Source: Atherix ibis (taxonomy: Eukaryota > Arthropoda > Insecta > Diptera > Athericidae). From it: a stretch of 64,000 nucleotides of DNA. The DNA lies in assembly GCA_958298945.1 (NCBI GenBank), contig OY282608.1, forward strand, positions 23,351,933 through 23,415,932, in the 5' to 3' direction. The notes beneath the pieces are model-generated. The model searched no databases. It was given only the letters and a program-made list of their open reading frames with translations, and was not told the origin of the DNA. The translations under genes were made by a program, and so were the position numbers. Shown piece after piece: positions 43,217-57,370 of the stretch (position 1 is the first letter of the stretch; each line of letters begins with the position of its first letter).

Positions 43217-46200
43217 CTAACAAACCAATAAATCAACAAACAAATAAACCAACAAACCAACAAACCAACAAACCAACAAACCAACAAACAAATAAACAAA
43301 CAAACCAACAAACCAACAAACCAACAAACCAACAAACCAACAAACCAACAAACCAACAACCCAACAAACCAATTAACCAACAAACCAACAAACGAACAAA
43401 CCAACAAACCAACAAACCAACAAACTAACAAACCAACAAAGCAAACAAGCCAACAAACCAACAAACCAACAAACCAAAAACCAACAAGACAACAAACCAA
43501 CAAGCCAACAAACCAACAAACCAAGTAACCAAAAAGCCAACAAACTAACAAACCAACAAGGCAACAAGCCAACAAACCAACAAACCAACAAAGCAACAAA
43601 CCAACAAGCCAACAAACCAAGAAGCCAACAAGCCAACAAACCAACAAACCAACAAACCAACAAGCCAACAAGCCAACAAACCCACAAACCAACAAGCCAA
43701 CAAACCAACAAACCAACAAACCAACATGCCAACAAACTAAGTAACCAACAAGCCAACAAACCAACAAACCAACAAGCCAACAAGCCAACAAACCAACAAA
43801 CCAACAAACCAACAAGCCAACAAACCAACAAGCCAACGAACCAACAAACCAACAAGCCAACAAGCCAACAAACCAACAAACCAACAAACCAACAAGCCAA
43901 CAAACCAACAAACCAACAAACCATCAAACCAACAAGCCAACACGCCAACAAACCAACAAACCAACAAACCAACAAACCAACATGCCAACAAACCAACAAA
44001 CTAAGAAACCAACAAGCCAACAAACCAAGAAACCAACAAACCAACATGCCAACAAACCAACAAACTAAGTAACCAACAAGCCAACAAACCAACAAACCAA
44101 CAAGCCAACAAGCCAACAAGCCAACAAACCAACAAACCAACAAGCCAACAAGTCAACCAAACAACAAACCAACATGCCAACAAACCAACAAACTTAGAAA
44201 CCAACAAGCCAACAAACCAAGAAACCAACAAACCAACATGCCAACAAACCAACAAACTAAGTAACCAACAAGCCAACAAACCAACAAGCCAACAAGCCAA
44301 CAAACCAACAAACCAACAAACCAACAAGCCAACAAACCAACAAGCCAACAAACCAACAAAGCAACAAGCCAACAAGCCAACAAACCAACAAACCAACAAA
44401 CCAACAAGCCAACAAACCAACAAACCAACAAGCCAACAAACCAACAAACCAACAAACAAACAAACCATCAAGCCAACAAGCCAACAAACCAACAAACCAA
44501 GAAGCCAACAAACCAACAAACCCACAAACCAACAAGCCAACAAAGCAACAAGCCAACAAGTCAACCAAACAACAAACCAACAAACCAACAAGCCAACAAG
44601 CCAACAAACCAACAAACCAACAAACCAACAAACTAACAAACCAACAAAGCAAACAAGCCAACAAACCAACAAACCAACAAACCAAAAACCAACAAGACAA
44701 CAAACCAACAAGCCAATAAACCAACAAACCAACAAACCAAGTAACCAAAAAGCCAACAAACTAACAAACCAACAAGGCAACAAGCCAGCAAACCAACAAA
44801 CCAACAAAGCAACAAACCAACAAGCCAACAAACCAAGAAGCCAACAAGCCAACAAACCAACAAACCAACAAACCAACAAGTTAACAAGCCAACAAACCCA
44901 CAAACCAACAAGCCAACAAACCAACAAACCAACAAACCAACATGCCAACAAACAAAGTAGCCAACAAGCCAACAAACCAACAAACCAACAAGCCAACTAG
45001 CCAACAAACCAACAAGCCAACAAACCAACAAACCAACAAGCCAACAAGTCAACCAAACAACAAACCAACAAACCAACAAGCCAACAAGCCAACAAACCAA
45101 CAAACCAACAAGCCAACAAGCCAACAAACCAACAAACCAACAAACAAGCAAACCATCAAGCCAACAAGCCAACAAACCAACAAACCAAGAAGCCAACAAA
45201 CCAACAAACCAACAAACCAACATGCCAACAAACCAACAAACTTAGAAACCAACAAGCCAACAAACCAAGAAACCAACAAACCAACATGCCAACAAACCAA
45301 CAAACTAAGTAACCAACAAGCCAACAAACCAACAAGCCAACAAGCCAACAAACCAACAAACCAACAAACCAACAAGCCAACAAACCAACAAGCCAACAAA
45401 CCAACAAAGCAACAAGCCAACAAGCCAACAAACCAACAAACCAACAAACCAACAAGCCAACAAACCAACAAACCAACAAGCCAACAAACCAACAAACCAA
45501 CAAACAAACAAACCATCAAGCCAACAAGCCAACAAACCAACAAACCAAGAAGCCAACAAACCAACAAACCCACAAACCAACAAGCCAACAAAGCAACAAG
45601 CCAACAAACCGACAAGCCAACAAACCAACAAACCAACAAACAAAGTAGCCAACAAGCCAACAAACCAACAAACCAACAAACCAACTAGCCAACAAACCAA
45701 CAAGCCAACAAACCAACAAACCAACAAGACAACAAGTCAACCAAACAACAAACCAACAAACCAACAAACCAACAAACCAACAAACCAAAAAACCAACAAG
45801 TCAACAAACCAACAAACCAACAAACCAACAAACCAATAAGCCAACAAGCCAACAAACCAACAAACCAACAAGCCAACAAACCAACAAACCAACACACCAA
45901 CAAACCAACAAACCAACAAACCAACAAACCAACAAACCAACAAACCAACAAACCAACAAACCAACAAACCAACAAACCAACAAACCAACAAACCAACAAG
46001 CCAACAAACCAACAAACCAACAAGCCAACAAACCAACAAACCAACAAACCAACAAGCCAACAAACCAACAAACCAACAAGCCAACAATCAACAAACCAAC
46101 AAACCAACATGCCAACAAACCAACAAACTAAGTAACCAACAAGCCAACAAACCAACAAACCAACAAGCCAACAAGCCAACAAACCAACAAACCAACAAAC

Positions 46201-46630
46201 CAACAAACCAACAAACCAACAAACCAACAAACCAACAAGCCAACAAACCAACAAACAAATAAACCAACAAACCAAAAAACCAACAAACCAACAAACCAAC
46301 AAACCAACAAACCAACAAACCAACAAACCAACAAGCCAACAAGCCAACAAACCAACAGGCCAACCAACTAACAAACCAATAAATCAACAAACAAATAAAC
46401 CAACAAACCAACAAACCAACAAACCAACAAACCAACAAACAAATAAACAAACAAACCAACAAACCAACAAACCAACAAACCAACAAACCAACAAACCAAC
46501 AACCCAACAAACCAATTAACCAACAAACCAACAAACGAACAAACCAACAAACCAACAAACCAACAAACTAACAAACCAACAAAGCAAACAAGCCAACAAA
46601 CCAACAAACCAACAAACCAAAAACCAACAA

Positions 46631-48166
46631 GACAACAAACCAACAAGCCAACAAACCAACAAACCAAGTAACCAAAAAGCCAACAAACTAACAAACCAAC
46701 AAGGCAACAAGCCAACAAACCAACAAACCAACAAAGCAACAAACCAACAAGCAAACAAACCAAGAAGCCAACAAGCCAACAAACCAACAAACCAACAAAC
46801 CAACAAGCCAACAAGCCAACAAACCCACAAACCAACAAGCCAACAAACCAACAAACCAACAAACCAACATGCCAACAAACTAAGTAACCAACAAGCCAAC
46901 AAACCAACAAACCAACAAGCCAACAAGCCAACAAACCAACAAACCAACAAACCAACAAGCCAACAAACCAACAAGCCAACGAACCAACAAACCAACAAGC
47001 CAACAAGCCAACAAACCAACAAACCAACAAACCAACAAGCCAACAAACCAACAAACCAACAAACCATCAAACCAACAAGCCAACACGCCAACAAACCAAC
47101 AAACCAACAAACCAACAAACCAACATGCCAACAAACCAACAAACTAAGAAACCAACAAGCCAACAAACCAAGAAACCAACAAACCAACATGCCAACAAAC
47201 CAACAAACTAAGTAACCAACAAGCCAACAAACCAACAAACCAACAAGCCAACAAGCCAACAAGCCAACAAACCAACAAACCAACAAACCAACAAACCAAC
47301 AAGCCAACAAACCAACAAGCCAACAAACCAACAAAGCAACAAGCCAACAAGCCAACAAACCAACAAACCAACAAACCAACAAGCCAACAAACCAACAAAC
47401 CAACAAGCCAACAAACCAACAAACCAACAAACAAACAAACCATCAAGCCAACAAGCCAACAAACCAACAAACCAGCAAGCCAACAAACCAACAAACCCAC
47501 AAACCAACAAGCCAACAAAGCAACAAGCCAACAAACCGACAAGCCAACAAACCAACAAACCAACAAACAAAGTAGCCAACAAGCCAACAAACCAACAAAC
47601 CAACAAACCAACTAGCCAACAAACCAACAAGCCAACAAACCAACAAACCAACAAGCCAACAAGTCAACCAAACAACAAACCAACAAACCAACAAGCCAAC
47701 AAACCAAAAAACCAACAAGTCAACAAACCAACAAACCAACAAACCAACAAACCAATAAGCCAACAAGCCAACAAACCAACAAACCAATAAGCCAACAAAC
47801 CAAAAAACCAACAAACCAACAAACCAACAAACCAACAAACCAACAAACCAACAAACCAACAAGCCAACAAGCCAACAAACCAACAGGCCAACCAACTAAC
47901 AAACCAATAAATCAACAAACAAATAAACCAACAAACCAACAAACCAACAAACCAACAAACCAACAAACAAATAAACAAACAAACCAACAAACCAACAAAC
48001 CAACAAACCAACAAACCAACAAACCAACAAACCAACAACCCAACAAACCAATTAACCAACAAACCAACAAACGAACAAACCAACAAACCAACAAACCAAC
48101 AAACTAACAAACCAACAAAGCAAACAAGCCAACAAACCAACAAACCAACAAACCAAAAACCAACAA
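46631..48166 (+). repeat. Triplicated module, copy 1 (1,536 bp)
   Basis: Landmark AAGACAAC (G at 46631) recurs with G at 48167 and 49605. Other landmarks agree: AATTAACC at 46514 and 48050, and a CCAACACGCC variant near 47086, 48622 and 50060. Copies 1 and 2 differ by only a few private changes over about 900 bp, for example a CAAACAAAC change near 46752 in this copy. Confidence 0.85.
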
Positions 48167-49604
48167 GACAACAAACCAACAAGCCAACAAACCAACAAAC
48201 CAAGTAACCAAAAAGCCAACAAACTAACAAACCAACAAGGCAACAAGCCAACAAACCAACAAACCAACAAAGCAACAAACCAACAATTCAACAAACCAAG
48301 AAGCCAACAAGCCAACAAACCAACAAACCAACAAACCAACAAGCCAACAAGCCAACAAACCCACAAACCAACAAGCCAACAAACCAACAAACCAACAAAC
48401 CAACATGCCAACAAACTAAGTAACCAACAAGCCAACAAACCAACAAACCAACAAGCCAACAAGCCAACAAACCAACAAACCAACAAACCAACAAGCCAAC
48501 AAACCAACAAGCCAACGAACCAACAAACCAACAAGCCAACAAGCCAACAAACCAACAAACCAACAAACCAACAAGCCAACAAACCAACAAACCAACAAAC
48601 CATCAAACCAACAAGCCAACACGCCAACAAACCAACAAACCAACAAACCAACAAACCAACATGCCAACAAACCAACAAACTAAGAAACCAACAAGCCAAC
48701 AAACCAAGAAACCAACAAACCAACATGCCAACAAACCAACAAACTAAGTAACCAACAAGCCAACAAACCAACAAACCAACAAGCCAACAAGCCAACAAGC
48801 CAACAAACCAACAAACCAACAAACCAACAAACCAACAAGCCAACAAACCAACAAGCCAACAAACCAACAAAGCAACAAGCCAACAAGCCAACAAACCAAC
48901 AAACCAACAAACCAACAAGCCAACAAACCAACAAACCAACAAGCCAACAAACCAACAAACCAACAAACAAACAAACCATCAAGCCAACAAGCCAACAAAC
49001 CAACAAACCAGCAAGCCAACAAACCAACAAACCCACAAACCAACAAGCCAACAAAGCAACAAGCCAACAAACCGACAAGCCAACAAACCAACAAACCAAC
49101 AAACAAAGTAGCCAACAAGCCAACAAACCAACAAACCAACAAACCAACTAGCCAACAAACCAACAAGCCAACAAACCAACAAACCAACAAGCCAACAAGT
49201 CAACCAAACAACAAACCAACAAACCAACAAGCCAACAAACCAAAAAACCAACAAGTCAACAAACCAACAAACCAACAAACCAACAAACCAATAAGCCAAC
49301 AAGCCAACAAACCAACAAACCAATAAGCCAACAAACCAACAAACCAACAAACCAACAAACCAACAAACCAACAAACCAACAAACCAACAAACCAACAAAC
49401 CAACAAACCAACAAACCAACAAACCAACAAACCAACAAACCAACAAACCAACAAACCAACAAACCAACAAGCCAACAAACCAACAAACCAACAAGCCAAC
49501 AAACCAACAAACCAACAAACCAACAAGCCAACAAGCCAACAAACCAACAAACCAACAAGCCAACAATCAACAAACCAACAAACCAACAAACCGAAAACCA
49601 ACAA
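48167..49604 (+). repeat. Triplicated module, copy 2 (1,438 bp)
   Basis: The first kilobase matches copies 1 and 3 at 1536 and 1438 bp. A private AATTCAAC change lies near 48287. The module ends in a 17-unit A-type run and the AATCAAC marker at 49565, followed directly by an abnormal junction. Confidence 0.85.
49328..49463 (+). repeat. Pure A-type run, 17 units
   Basis: Seventeen consecutive CCAACAAA units after a CCAATAAG unit. Confidence 0.9.
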
Positions 49605-49605
49605 G
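49565..49605 (+). other. Recombinant junction inside the array
   Basis: At the D/D' AATCAAC markers I compared (for example 22794, 37945, 42935 and 46086), CATGCC and CTAAGTAACC variants follow, and the CAAAAACCAACAAGAC segment lies roughly 540 bp further on. Here AATCAAC at 49565 is followed within about 30 bp by CCGAAAACCAACAAGAC. This is best explained by loss of about half a kilobase, joining two parts of the module. The CCGA at 49591 is a private change at or next to the joint. Confidence 0.7.
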
Positions 49606-51003
49606 ACAACAAACCAACAAGCCAACAAACCAACAAACCAAGTAACCAAAAAGCCAACAAACTAACAAACCAACAAGGCAACAAGCCAACAAACCAACAA
49701 ACCAACAAAGCAACAAACCAACAAGCTAACAAACCAAGAAGCCAACAAGCCAACAAACCAACAAACCAACAAACCAACAAGCCAACAAGCCAACAAACCC
49801 ACAAACCAACAAGCCAACAAACCAACAAACCAACAAACCAACATGCCAACAAACTAAGTAACCAACAAGCCAACAAACCAACAAACCAACAAGCCAACAA
49901 GCCAACAAACCAACAAACCAACAAACCAACAAGCCAACAAACCAACAAGCCAACGAACCAACAAACCAACAAGCCAACAAGCCAACAAACCAACAAACCA
50001 ACAAACCAACAAGCCAACAAACCAACAAACCAACAAACCATCAAACCAACAAGCCAACACGCCAACAAACCAACAAACCAACAAACCAACAAACCAACAT
50101 GCCAACAAACCAACAAACTAAGAAACCAACAAGCCAACAAACCAAGAAACCAACAAACCAACATGCCAACAAACCAACAAACTAAGTAACCAACAAGCCA
50201 ACAAACCAACAAACCAACAAGCCAACAAGCCAACAAGCCAACAAACCAACAAACCAACAAACCAACAAACCAACAAGCCAACAAACCAACAAGCCAACAA
50301 ACCAACAAAGCAACAAGCCAACAAGCCAACAAACCAACAAACCAACAAACCAACAAGCCAACAAACCAACAAACCAACAAGCCAACAAACCAACAAACCA
50401 ACAAACAAACAAACCATCAAGCCAACAAGCCAACAAACCAACAAACCAGCAAGCCAACAAACCAACAAACCCACAAACCAACAAGCCAACAAAGCAACAA
50501 GCCAACAAACCGACAAGCCAACAAACCAACAAACCAACAAACAAAGTAGCCAACAAGCCAACAAACCAACAAACCAACAAACCAACTAGCCAACAAACCA
50601 ACAAGCCAACAAACCAACAAACCAACAAGCCAACAAGTCAACCAAACAACAAACCAACAAACCAACAAGCCAACAAACCAAAAAACCAACAAGTCAACAA
50701 ACCAACAAACCAACAAACCAACAAACCAATAAGCCAACAAGCCAACAAACCAACAAACCAATAAGCCAACAAACCAACAAACCAACAAACCAACAAACCA
50801 ACAAACCAACAAACCAACAAACCAACAAACCAACAAACCAACAAACCAACAAACCAACAAACCAACAAACCAACAAACCAACAAACCAACAAACCAACAA
50901 ACCAACAAGCCAACAAACCAACAAACCAACAAGCCAACAAACCAACAAACCAACAAACCAACAAGCCAACAAGCCAACAAACCAACAAACCAACAAGCCA
51001 ACA
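49605..51003 (+). repeat. Triplicated module, copy 3
   Basis: It matches copy 2 at a constant 1438 bp, including the AATCAAC marker (49565 and 51003) and the 17-unit A-type run (49328 and 50766). After 51003 the sequence continues into block E' type DNA rather than a fourth copy. Confidence 0.85.
50766..50901 (+). repeat. Pure A-type run, 17 units
   Basis: Seventeen consecutive CCAACAAA units at the position predicted by the 1438-bp module (49328 + 1438). Confidence 0.9.
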
Positions 51004-54000
51004 ATCAACAAACCAACAAACCAACATGCCAACAAACCAACAACCTAAGTAACCAACAAGCCAACAAACCAACAAACCAACAAGCCAACAAGCCAACAAG
51101 CCAACAAACCAACAAACCAACAAACCAACAAACCAACAAGCCAACAAACCAACAAGCCAACAAACCAACAAACCAACAAGCCAACAAGCCAACATACCAA
51201 CAAACCAACAAACCAACAAGCCAACAAACCAACAAAACAACAAACCAACAAGCCAACAAACCAACAAGCCAACAAACCAACAAACCAACAAACCAAGTAA
51301 CCAAAAAGCCAACAAACTAACAAACCAACAAGCCAACAAGCCAACAAACCAACAAACCAACAAAGCAACAAGCCAACAAGCATACAAATTAACAAACCAA
51401 CAAGCCAACAAACCAACAAACCAACAAGCCAACAAGCCAACAAACCAACAAACCAGCAAACTAACAAGCCAACAAACCAACAAACCAAAAAACCAACAAA
51501 CCAACAAGCCAACAAGCCAACAAACCAACAAACCAACAAGCCAACAAACCAACAAACTAAGTAACCAACAAGCCAACAAACCAACAAACCAACAAGCCAA
51601 CAAACCAACAAACCAACAAACCAAAAAACCAACAAACCAACAAACCAACAAACCAACAAACCAACAAACCAACAAACCAACAAGCCAACAAACCAACAAA
51701 CCAACAAACCAAGTAACCAAAAAGCCAACAAACTAACAAACCAACAAGCCAACAAGCCAACAAACCAACAAACCAACAAACCAACAAGCCAACCAGCCAA
51801 CAAACAAACAAGCCAATAAACCAACAAGCCAACAAGCCAACAAACCAACAAACCAACAAGCTACCAAGCCAACAAACCAACAAACCAACAAGCCAACAAA
51901 CCAACAAACCAACAAGCCAACAAGCCAACAAACCAACAAACCAGCAAACTAACAAGCCAACAAACCAACAAACCAAAAAACCAACAAATCAACAAGCCAA
52001 CAAGCCAACATACCAACAAACCAACAAACCAACAAGCCAACAAGCCAACAAACCAACAAACCAACAAGGCAACAAGCCAACAAGCAAACAAACCAACAAA
52101 CCAACAAGCCAACAAACCATCAAACCAACAAGCCAACAAGCCAACAAACCAACAAACCAGCAAACTAACAAGCCAACAAACCAACAAACCAAAAAACCAA
52201 CAAACCAACAAGCCAACAAGCCAACAAACCAACAAACCAACAAGCCAACAAACCAACAAACTAAGTAACCAACAAGCCAACAAACCAACAAACCAACAAG
52301 CCAACAAACCAACAAATCAACAAACCAAAAAACCAACAAACCAACAAACCAACAAACCAACAACCCAACAAACCAACAAGCCAACAAACCAACAAACCAA
52401 CAAACCAAGTAACCAAAAAGCCAACAAACTAACAAACCAACAAGCCAACAAGCCAACAAACCAACAAACCAACAAACCAACAAGCCAACCAGCCAACAAA
52501 CAAACAAGCCAATAAACCAACAAGCCAACAAGCCAACAAACCAACAAGCTAACAAGCCAACAAACCAACAAACCAACAAGCCAACAAACCAACAAACCAA
52601 CAAACCAACAAGCCAACAAACCAACAAACAAATAAACCAACAAACCAAAAAACCAACAAACCAACAAACCAACAAGCCAACAAACCAACAAACCAACAAA
52701 CCAACAAGCCAACAAACAAACAAACCAACAAGCCAACAAACCAACAAACCAACAAACCAACAAACCAACAAGCCAACAAGCCAACAAGCCAACAAACCAA
52801 CAAGCCAACAAACCAAAAACCAACAAGCCAACAAGCCAACAAACCAACAAACCAACAAACCAACAAGCCAACAAACCAACAAACCAGCAAGCCAACAAAC
52901 CAACAAACCAACAAACCAACAAACCAACAAACCAACAAGCCAACAAACCAACAAACCAACAATCCAACAAAACAACAAACCAACAAACCAACAATCCAAC
53001 AAAACAACAAACCAACAAACCAACAAACCAACAAACCAACAAGCCAACAAGCCAACAAACCAACAAACCAACAAAGCAACAAGCCAACAAGCCAACAAAC
53101 CAACAAGCCAACAAGCCAACAAACCAACAAACCAACAAACCAACAAACCAACAAACTAAGTAACCAACAAGCCAACAAACCAACAAACCAACAAGCCAAC
53201 AAGCCAACAAACCAACAAACCAACAAGGCAACAAACCAACAAACCAACAAGCCAACAACCCAACAAACCAAAAAACCAACAAACCAACAAACCAACAAAC
53301 CAACAAACTAAGTAACCAACAAGCCAACAAACCAACAAACCAACAAGCCACCAAACCAACACACAAATAAACCAACAAACCAACAAACCAACAAACCAAC
53401 AAGCCAACAAGCCAACAAACCAACAAATCAACAAGCCAACAAGCCAACAAACCAACAAACCAACAAACCAACAAACCAACAAACCAACAAACCAACAAAC
53501 CAACAAACCAAAAAACCAACAAACAAATAAACCAACAAACCAAAAAACCAACAAACCAACAAACCAACAAACCAACAAACCAACAAGCCAACAAACCAAC
53601 AAGCCAACAAGCCAACAAACCAACAAACCAACAAACCAACAAGCCAACAAACTAACAAACCAACAAGCCAACAAACCAACAAACCAACAAGCCAACAAAC
53701 CGACAAACCAACAAACCAACAAACCAACAAACCAACAAACCAACAAACCAAAAAACCAACAAACCAACAAGCCAACAAGCCAACAAACTAACAAACTAAC
53801 AAGCCAATAAACCAACAAACCAAGTAACCAAAAAGCCAACAAACTAACAAACCAACAAGCCAACAAGCCAACAAACCAACAAACCAACAAAGCAACAAGC
53901 CAACAAACCAACAAACCAACAATCCAAAAAACCAAGTAACCAACAAACCAACAAACCATCAAACGAACAAAGCAACAAACCAACAAGCCAACATACCAAC

Positions 54001-57000
54001 AAGCCAACAAACCAACAAACCAACATACCAACAAACCAACAAACAAAGTAACCAACAAGCCAACAAACCAACAAACCAACAAACCAACAAACCAACATGC
54101 CAACAAACCAACAAACTAAGTAACCAACAAGCCAACAAACCAACAAACCAACAAGCCAACAAACCAACAAAACAACAAACCAACAAGCCAACAAACCAAC
54201 AAACCAACAAACCAACAAGCCAACAAACCAACAAACCAACAAGCCAACAAACCAACAAACCAACAAACCAAAAAACCAACAAACCAACAAGCCAACAAGC
54301 CAACAAACCAACAAGCCAACAAGCCAACAAACCAACAAACCAAGTAACCAAAAAGCCAACAAACTAACAAACCAACAAGCCAACAAACCAACAAACCAAC
54401 AAGCCAACAAGCCTACAAACCAACAAACCAACAAACCAACAAGCCAACAAACCAACAAACCAACAAGCCAACAAACCAACAAACCAACAAACCAAAAAAC
54501 CAACAAACCAACAAGCCAACAAGCCAACAAACCAACAAGCCAACAAGCCAACAAGCCAACAAGCCAACAAACCAACAAACCAACAAACCAACAAGCCAAC
54601 AAACCAACAAACCAACAAGCCAACAAGGCAACAAACCAACAAACCAATAAACCAACAAGCCAACAAACCAACAAACCAACAAGCAAATAAACCAACAAAC
54701 CAACAAACCAACAAACCAACAAGCCAACAAGCCAACAAACCAACAAACCAACAAACTAAGTAACCAACAAGCCAACAAACCAACAAACCAACAAGCCAAC
54801 AAGCCAACAAACCAACAAACAAATAAACCAACAAACCAACAAACCAACAAACCAACAAGCCAACAAGCCAACAAACCAACAAACCAACAAGCCAACAAGC
54901 CAACAAACCAACAAACCAAGTAGCCAAAAAGCCAACAAACTAACAAACCAACAAGCTAACAAACCAACAAGCCAACAAGCCAACAAACCAACAAACCAAC
55001 AAGCCAACAAACCAACAAACCAACAAACCAACATGCCAACAAACCAACAAACCAACAAACCAACAAGCCAAAAAACCAACAAGCCAACAAACCAACAAAC
55101 CAACAAGCCAACAAACCAACAAACCAACAAGCCAACAAACCAACAAACCAACAAACCAACAAACCAACAAGCCAACAAACCAACAAGCCAACAAACCAAC
55201 AAACCAACAAACCAAAAAACCAACAAACCAACAAGCCAACAGGCCAACAAACCAACAAACCAACAAACCAACATGCCAACAAACCAACAAACAAAGTAAC
55301 CAACAAGCCAACAAACCAACAAACCAACAAACCAACAAACCAACATGCCAACAAACCAACAAACTAAGTAACCAACAAGCCAACAAACCAACAAACCAAC
55401 AAGCCAACAAACCAACAAAACAACAAACCAACAAGCCAACAAACCAACAAACCAACAAACCAACAAGCCAACAAACCAACAAACCAACAAGCCAACAAAC
55501 CAACAAACCAACAAACCAAAAAACCAACAAACCAACAAGCCAACAAGCCAACAAACCAACAAGCCAACAAGCCAACAAACCAACAAACCAAGTAACCAAA
55601 AAGCCAACAAACTAACAAACCAACAAGCCAACAAACCAACAAACCAACAAGCCAACAAGCCTACAAACCAACAAACCAACAAACCAACAAGCCAACAAAC
55701 CAACAAACCAACAAGCCAACAAACCAACAAACCAACAAACCAACAAGCCAACAAACCAACAAACCAACAAACCAACAAGCCAACAAACCAACAAACCAAC
55801 AAACCAAAAAACCAACAAACCAACAAGCCAACAAGCCAACAAACCAACAAGCCAACAAGCCAACAAACCAACAAACCAAGTAACCAAAAAGCCAACAAAC
55901 TAACAAACCAACAAGCCAACAAACCAACAAGCCAACAAGCCAACAAAGCAACAAACCAACAAACCAACAAGCCAACAAACCAACAAACCAACAAGCCAAC
56001 AAGGCAACAAACCAACAAACCAACAAACCAACAAGCCAACAAACCAACAAACCAACAAGCAAACAAACCAACAAACCAACAAACCAACAAACCAACAAGC
56101 CAACAAGCCAACAAACCAACAAACCAACAAACTAAGTAACCAACAAGCCAACAAACCAACAAACCAACAAGCCAACAAACCAACAAACAAATAAACCAAC
56201 AAACCGACAAACCAACAAACCAACAAGCCAACAAGCCAACAAACCAACAAACCAACAAGCCAACAAGCCAACAAACCAACAAACCAAGTAGCCAAAAAGC
56301 CAACAAACTAACAAACCAACAAGCTAACAAACCAACAAGCCAACAAGCCAACAAACCAACAAACCAACAAGCCAACAAAACCAACAAACCAACAAACCAA
56401 CATGCCAACAAACCAACAAACCAACAAACCAACAAGCCAAAAAACCAACAAGCCAACAAACCAACAAACCAACAAGCCAACAAACCAACAAACCAACAAG
56501 CCAACAAACCAACAAACCAACAAACCAACAAGCCAACAAACCAACAAACCAACAAGCCAACAAACCAACAAACCAACAAACCAAAAAACCAACAAACCAA
56601 CAAGCCAACAGGCCAACAAACCAACAAGCCAACAAGCCAACAAACCAACAAACCAAGTAACCAAAAAGCCAACAAACTAACAAACCAACAAGCCAACAAA
56701 CCAACAAGCCAACAATCCAACAAACCAACAAACCAACAAACCAACAAGCCAACAAACCAACAAACCAACAACCCAACAAGGCAACAAACCAACAAACCAA
56801 CAAACCAACAAGCCAACAAACCAACAAACCAACAAGCAAACAAACCAACAAACCAACAAACCAACAAACCAACAAGCCAACAAGCCAACAAGTCAACAAA
56901 CCAACAAACCAACAAACTAAGTAACCAACAAGCCAACAAACCAACAAACCAACAAGCCAACAAACCAACAAACAAATAAACCAACAAACCAACAAACCAA

Positions 57001-57370
57001 CAAACCAACAAGCCAACAAGCCAACAAACCAACAAACCAACAAACCAACAAGCCAACAAGCCAACAAACCAACAAACCAAGTAACCAAAAAGCCAACAAA
57101 CTAACAAACCAACAAGCCAACAAACCAACAAGCCAACAACCCAAAAAACCAACAAACCAGCAAAGCAACAAACCAACAAGCCAACAAACCAACAAACCAA
57201 CAAACTAACAAACCAACAAGCCAACAAACCAACAAACCAACAAGCCAACAAACCAACAAACCAATAAACCAACAAGCCAACAAGCCAACAAACTAACAAA
57301 CCAACAAGCCAACAAACCAACAAACCAACAAGCCAACAAACCAACAAACCAACAAACCAACAAAACAACA
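51004..57370 (+). repeat. Block E': second occurrence of the block E module family
   Basis: The opening (51.0-52.3 kb) resembles the start of block E at 27.9-29.2 kb (offset 23,092 bp) and 32.7 kb (offset 19,166 bp). The middle matches 33.3-35.2 kb at about 19.14 kb and the end matches 36.0-36.5 kb at 20,377 bp. Single private changes mark the copy, such as CATCAAACC near 52118 and CTACCAAG near 51862. The extra 1.24 kb relative to block E is made of further copies of local modules near 54.4-55.9 kb. No gene is seen. Confidence 0.75.
54532..54563 (+). repeat. Longest G-type run seen, 4 units
   Basis: Four consecutive CCAACAAG units. Elsewhere G-type units occur singly or in runs of two or three, in contrast to A-type runs of up to 17. 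Confidence 0.7.

Larger units (their letters stand above)
36901..51003 (+). repeat. Block D': second occurrence of the block D module family
   Basis: The GGCCAACCAACTAAC marker recurs at 38217, 40144, 41296, 43207, 46358 and 47886, and the AATCAAC phase shift at 37945, 39856, 42935, 46086, 49565 and 51003. A 270-bp stretch containing CAAGTCAACCAAACAAC is seen at 37383, 39286, 42477 and 45516 and also in block D at 22224 and 25391. Local module lengths range from about 1.4 to 3.2 kb. A unique CTTTC variant lies at 38731. No gene is seen. Confidence 0.8.

Noticed and set aside
44942..45688. 248-codon + strand frame starting at a true ATG, reading PTNQQTNK repeats (others at 4596, 7755, 18608, 36025 and 56402)
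   Set aside because: The ATG comes from a single-base CAACATGCC variant of the repeat. The frame is an asparagine/glutamine/threonine/proline cycle identical in all three phases, with no non-repetitive part. Nothing separates it from background satellite.
46631..51003. Assembly artefact (the same reads placed several times)
   Set aside because: Copies carry private substitutions, such as those near 46752, 48287 and 49591, and different lengths, which simple duplication of reads would not give. It cannot be fully excluded without reads.
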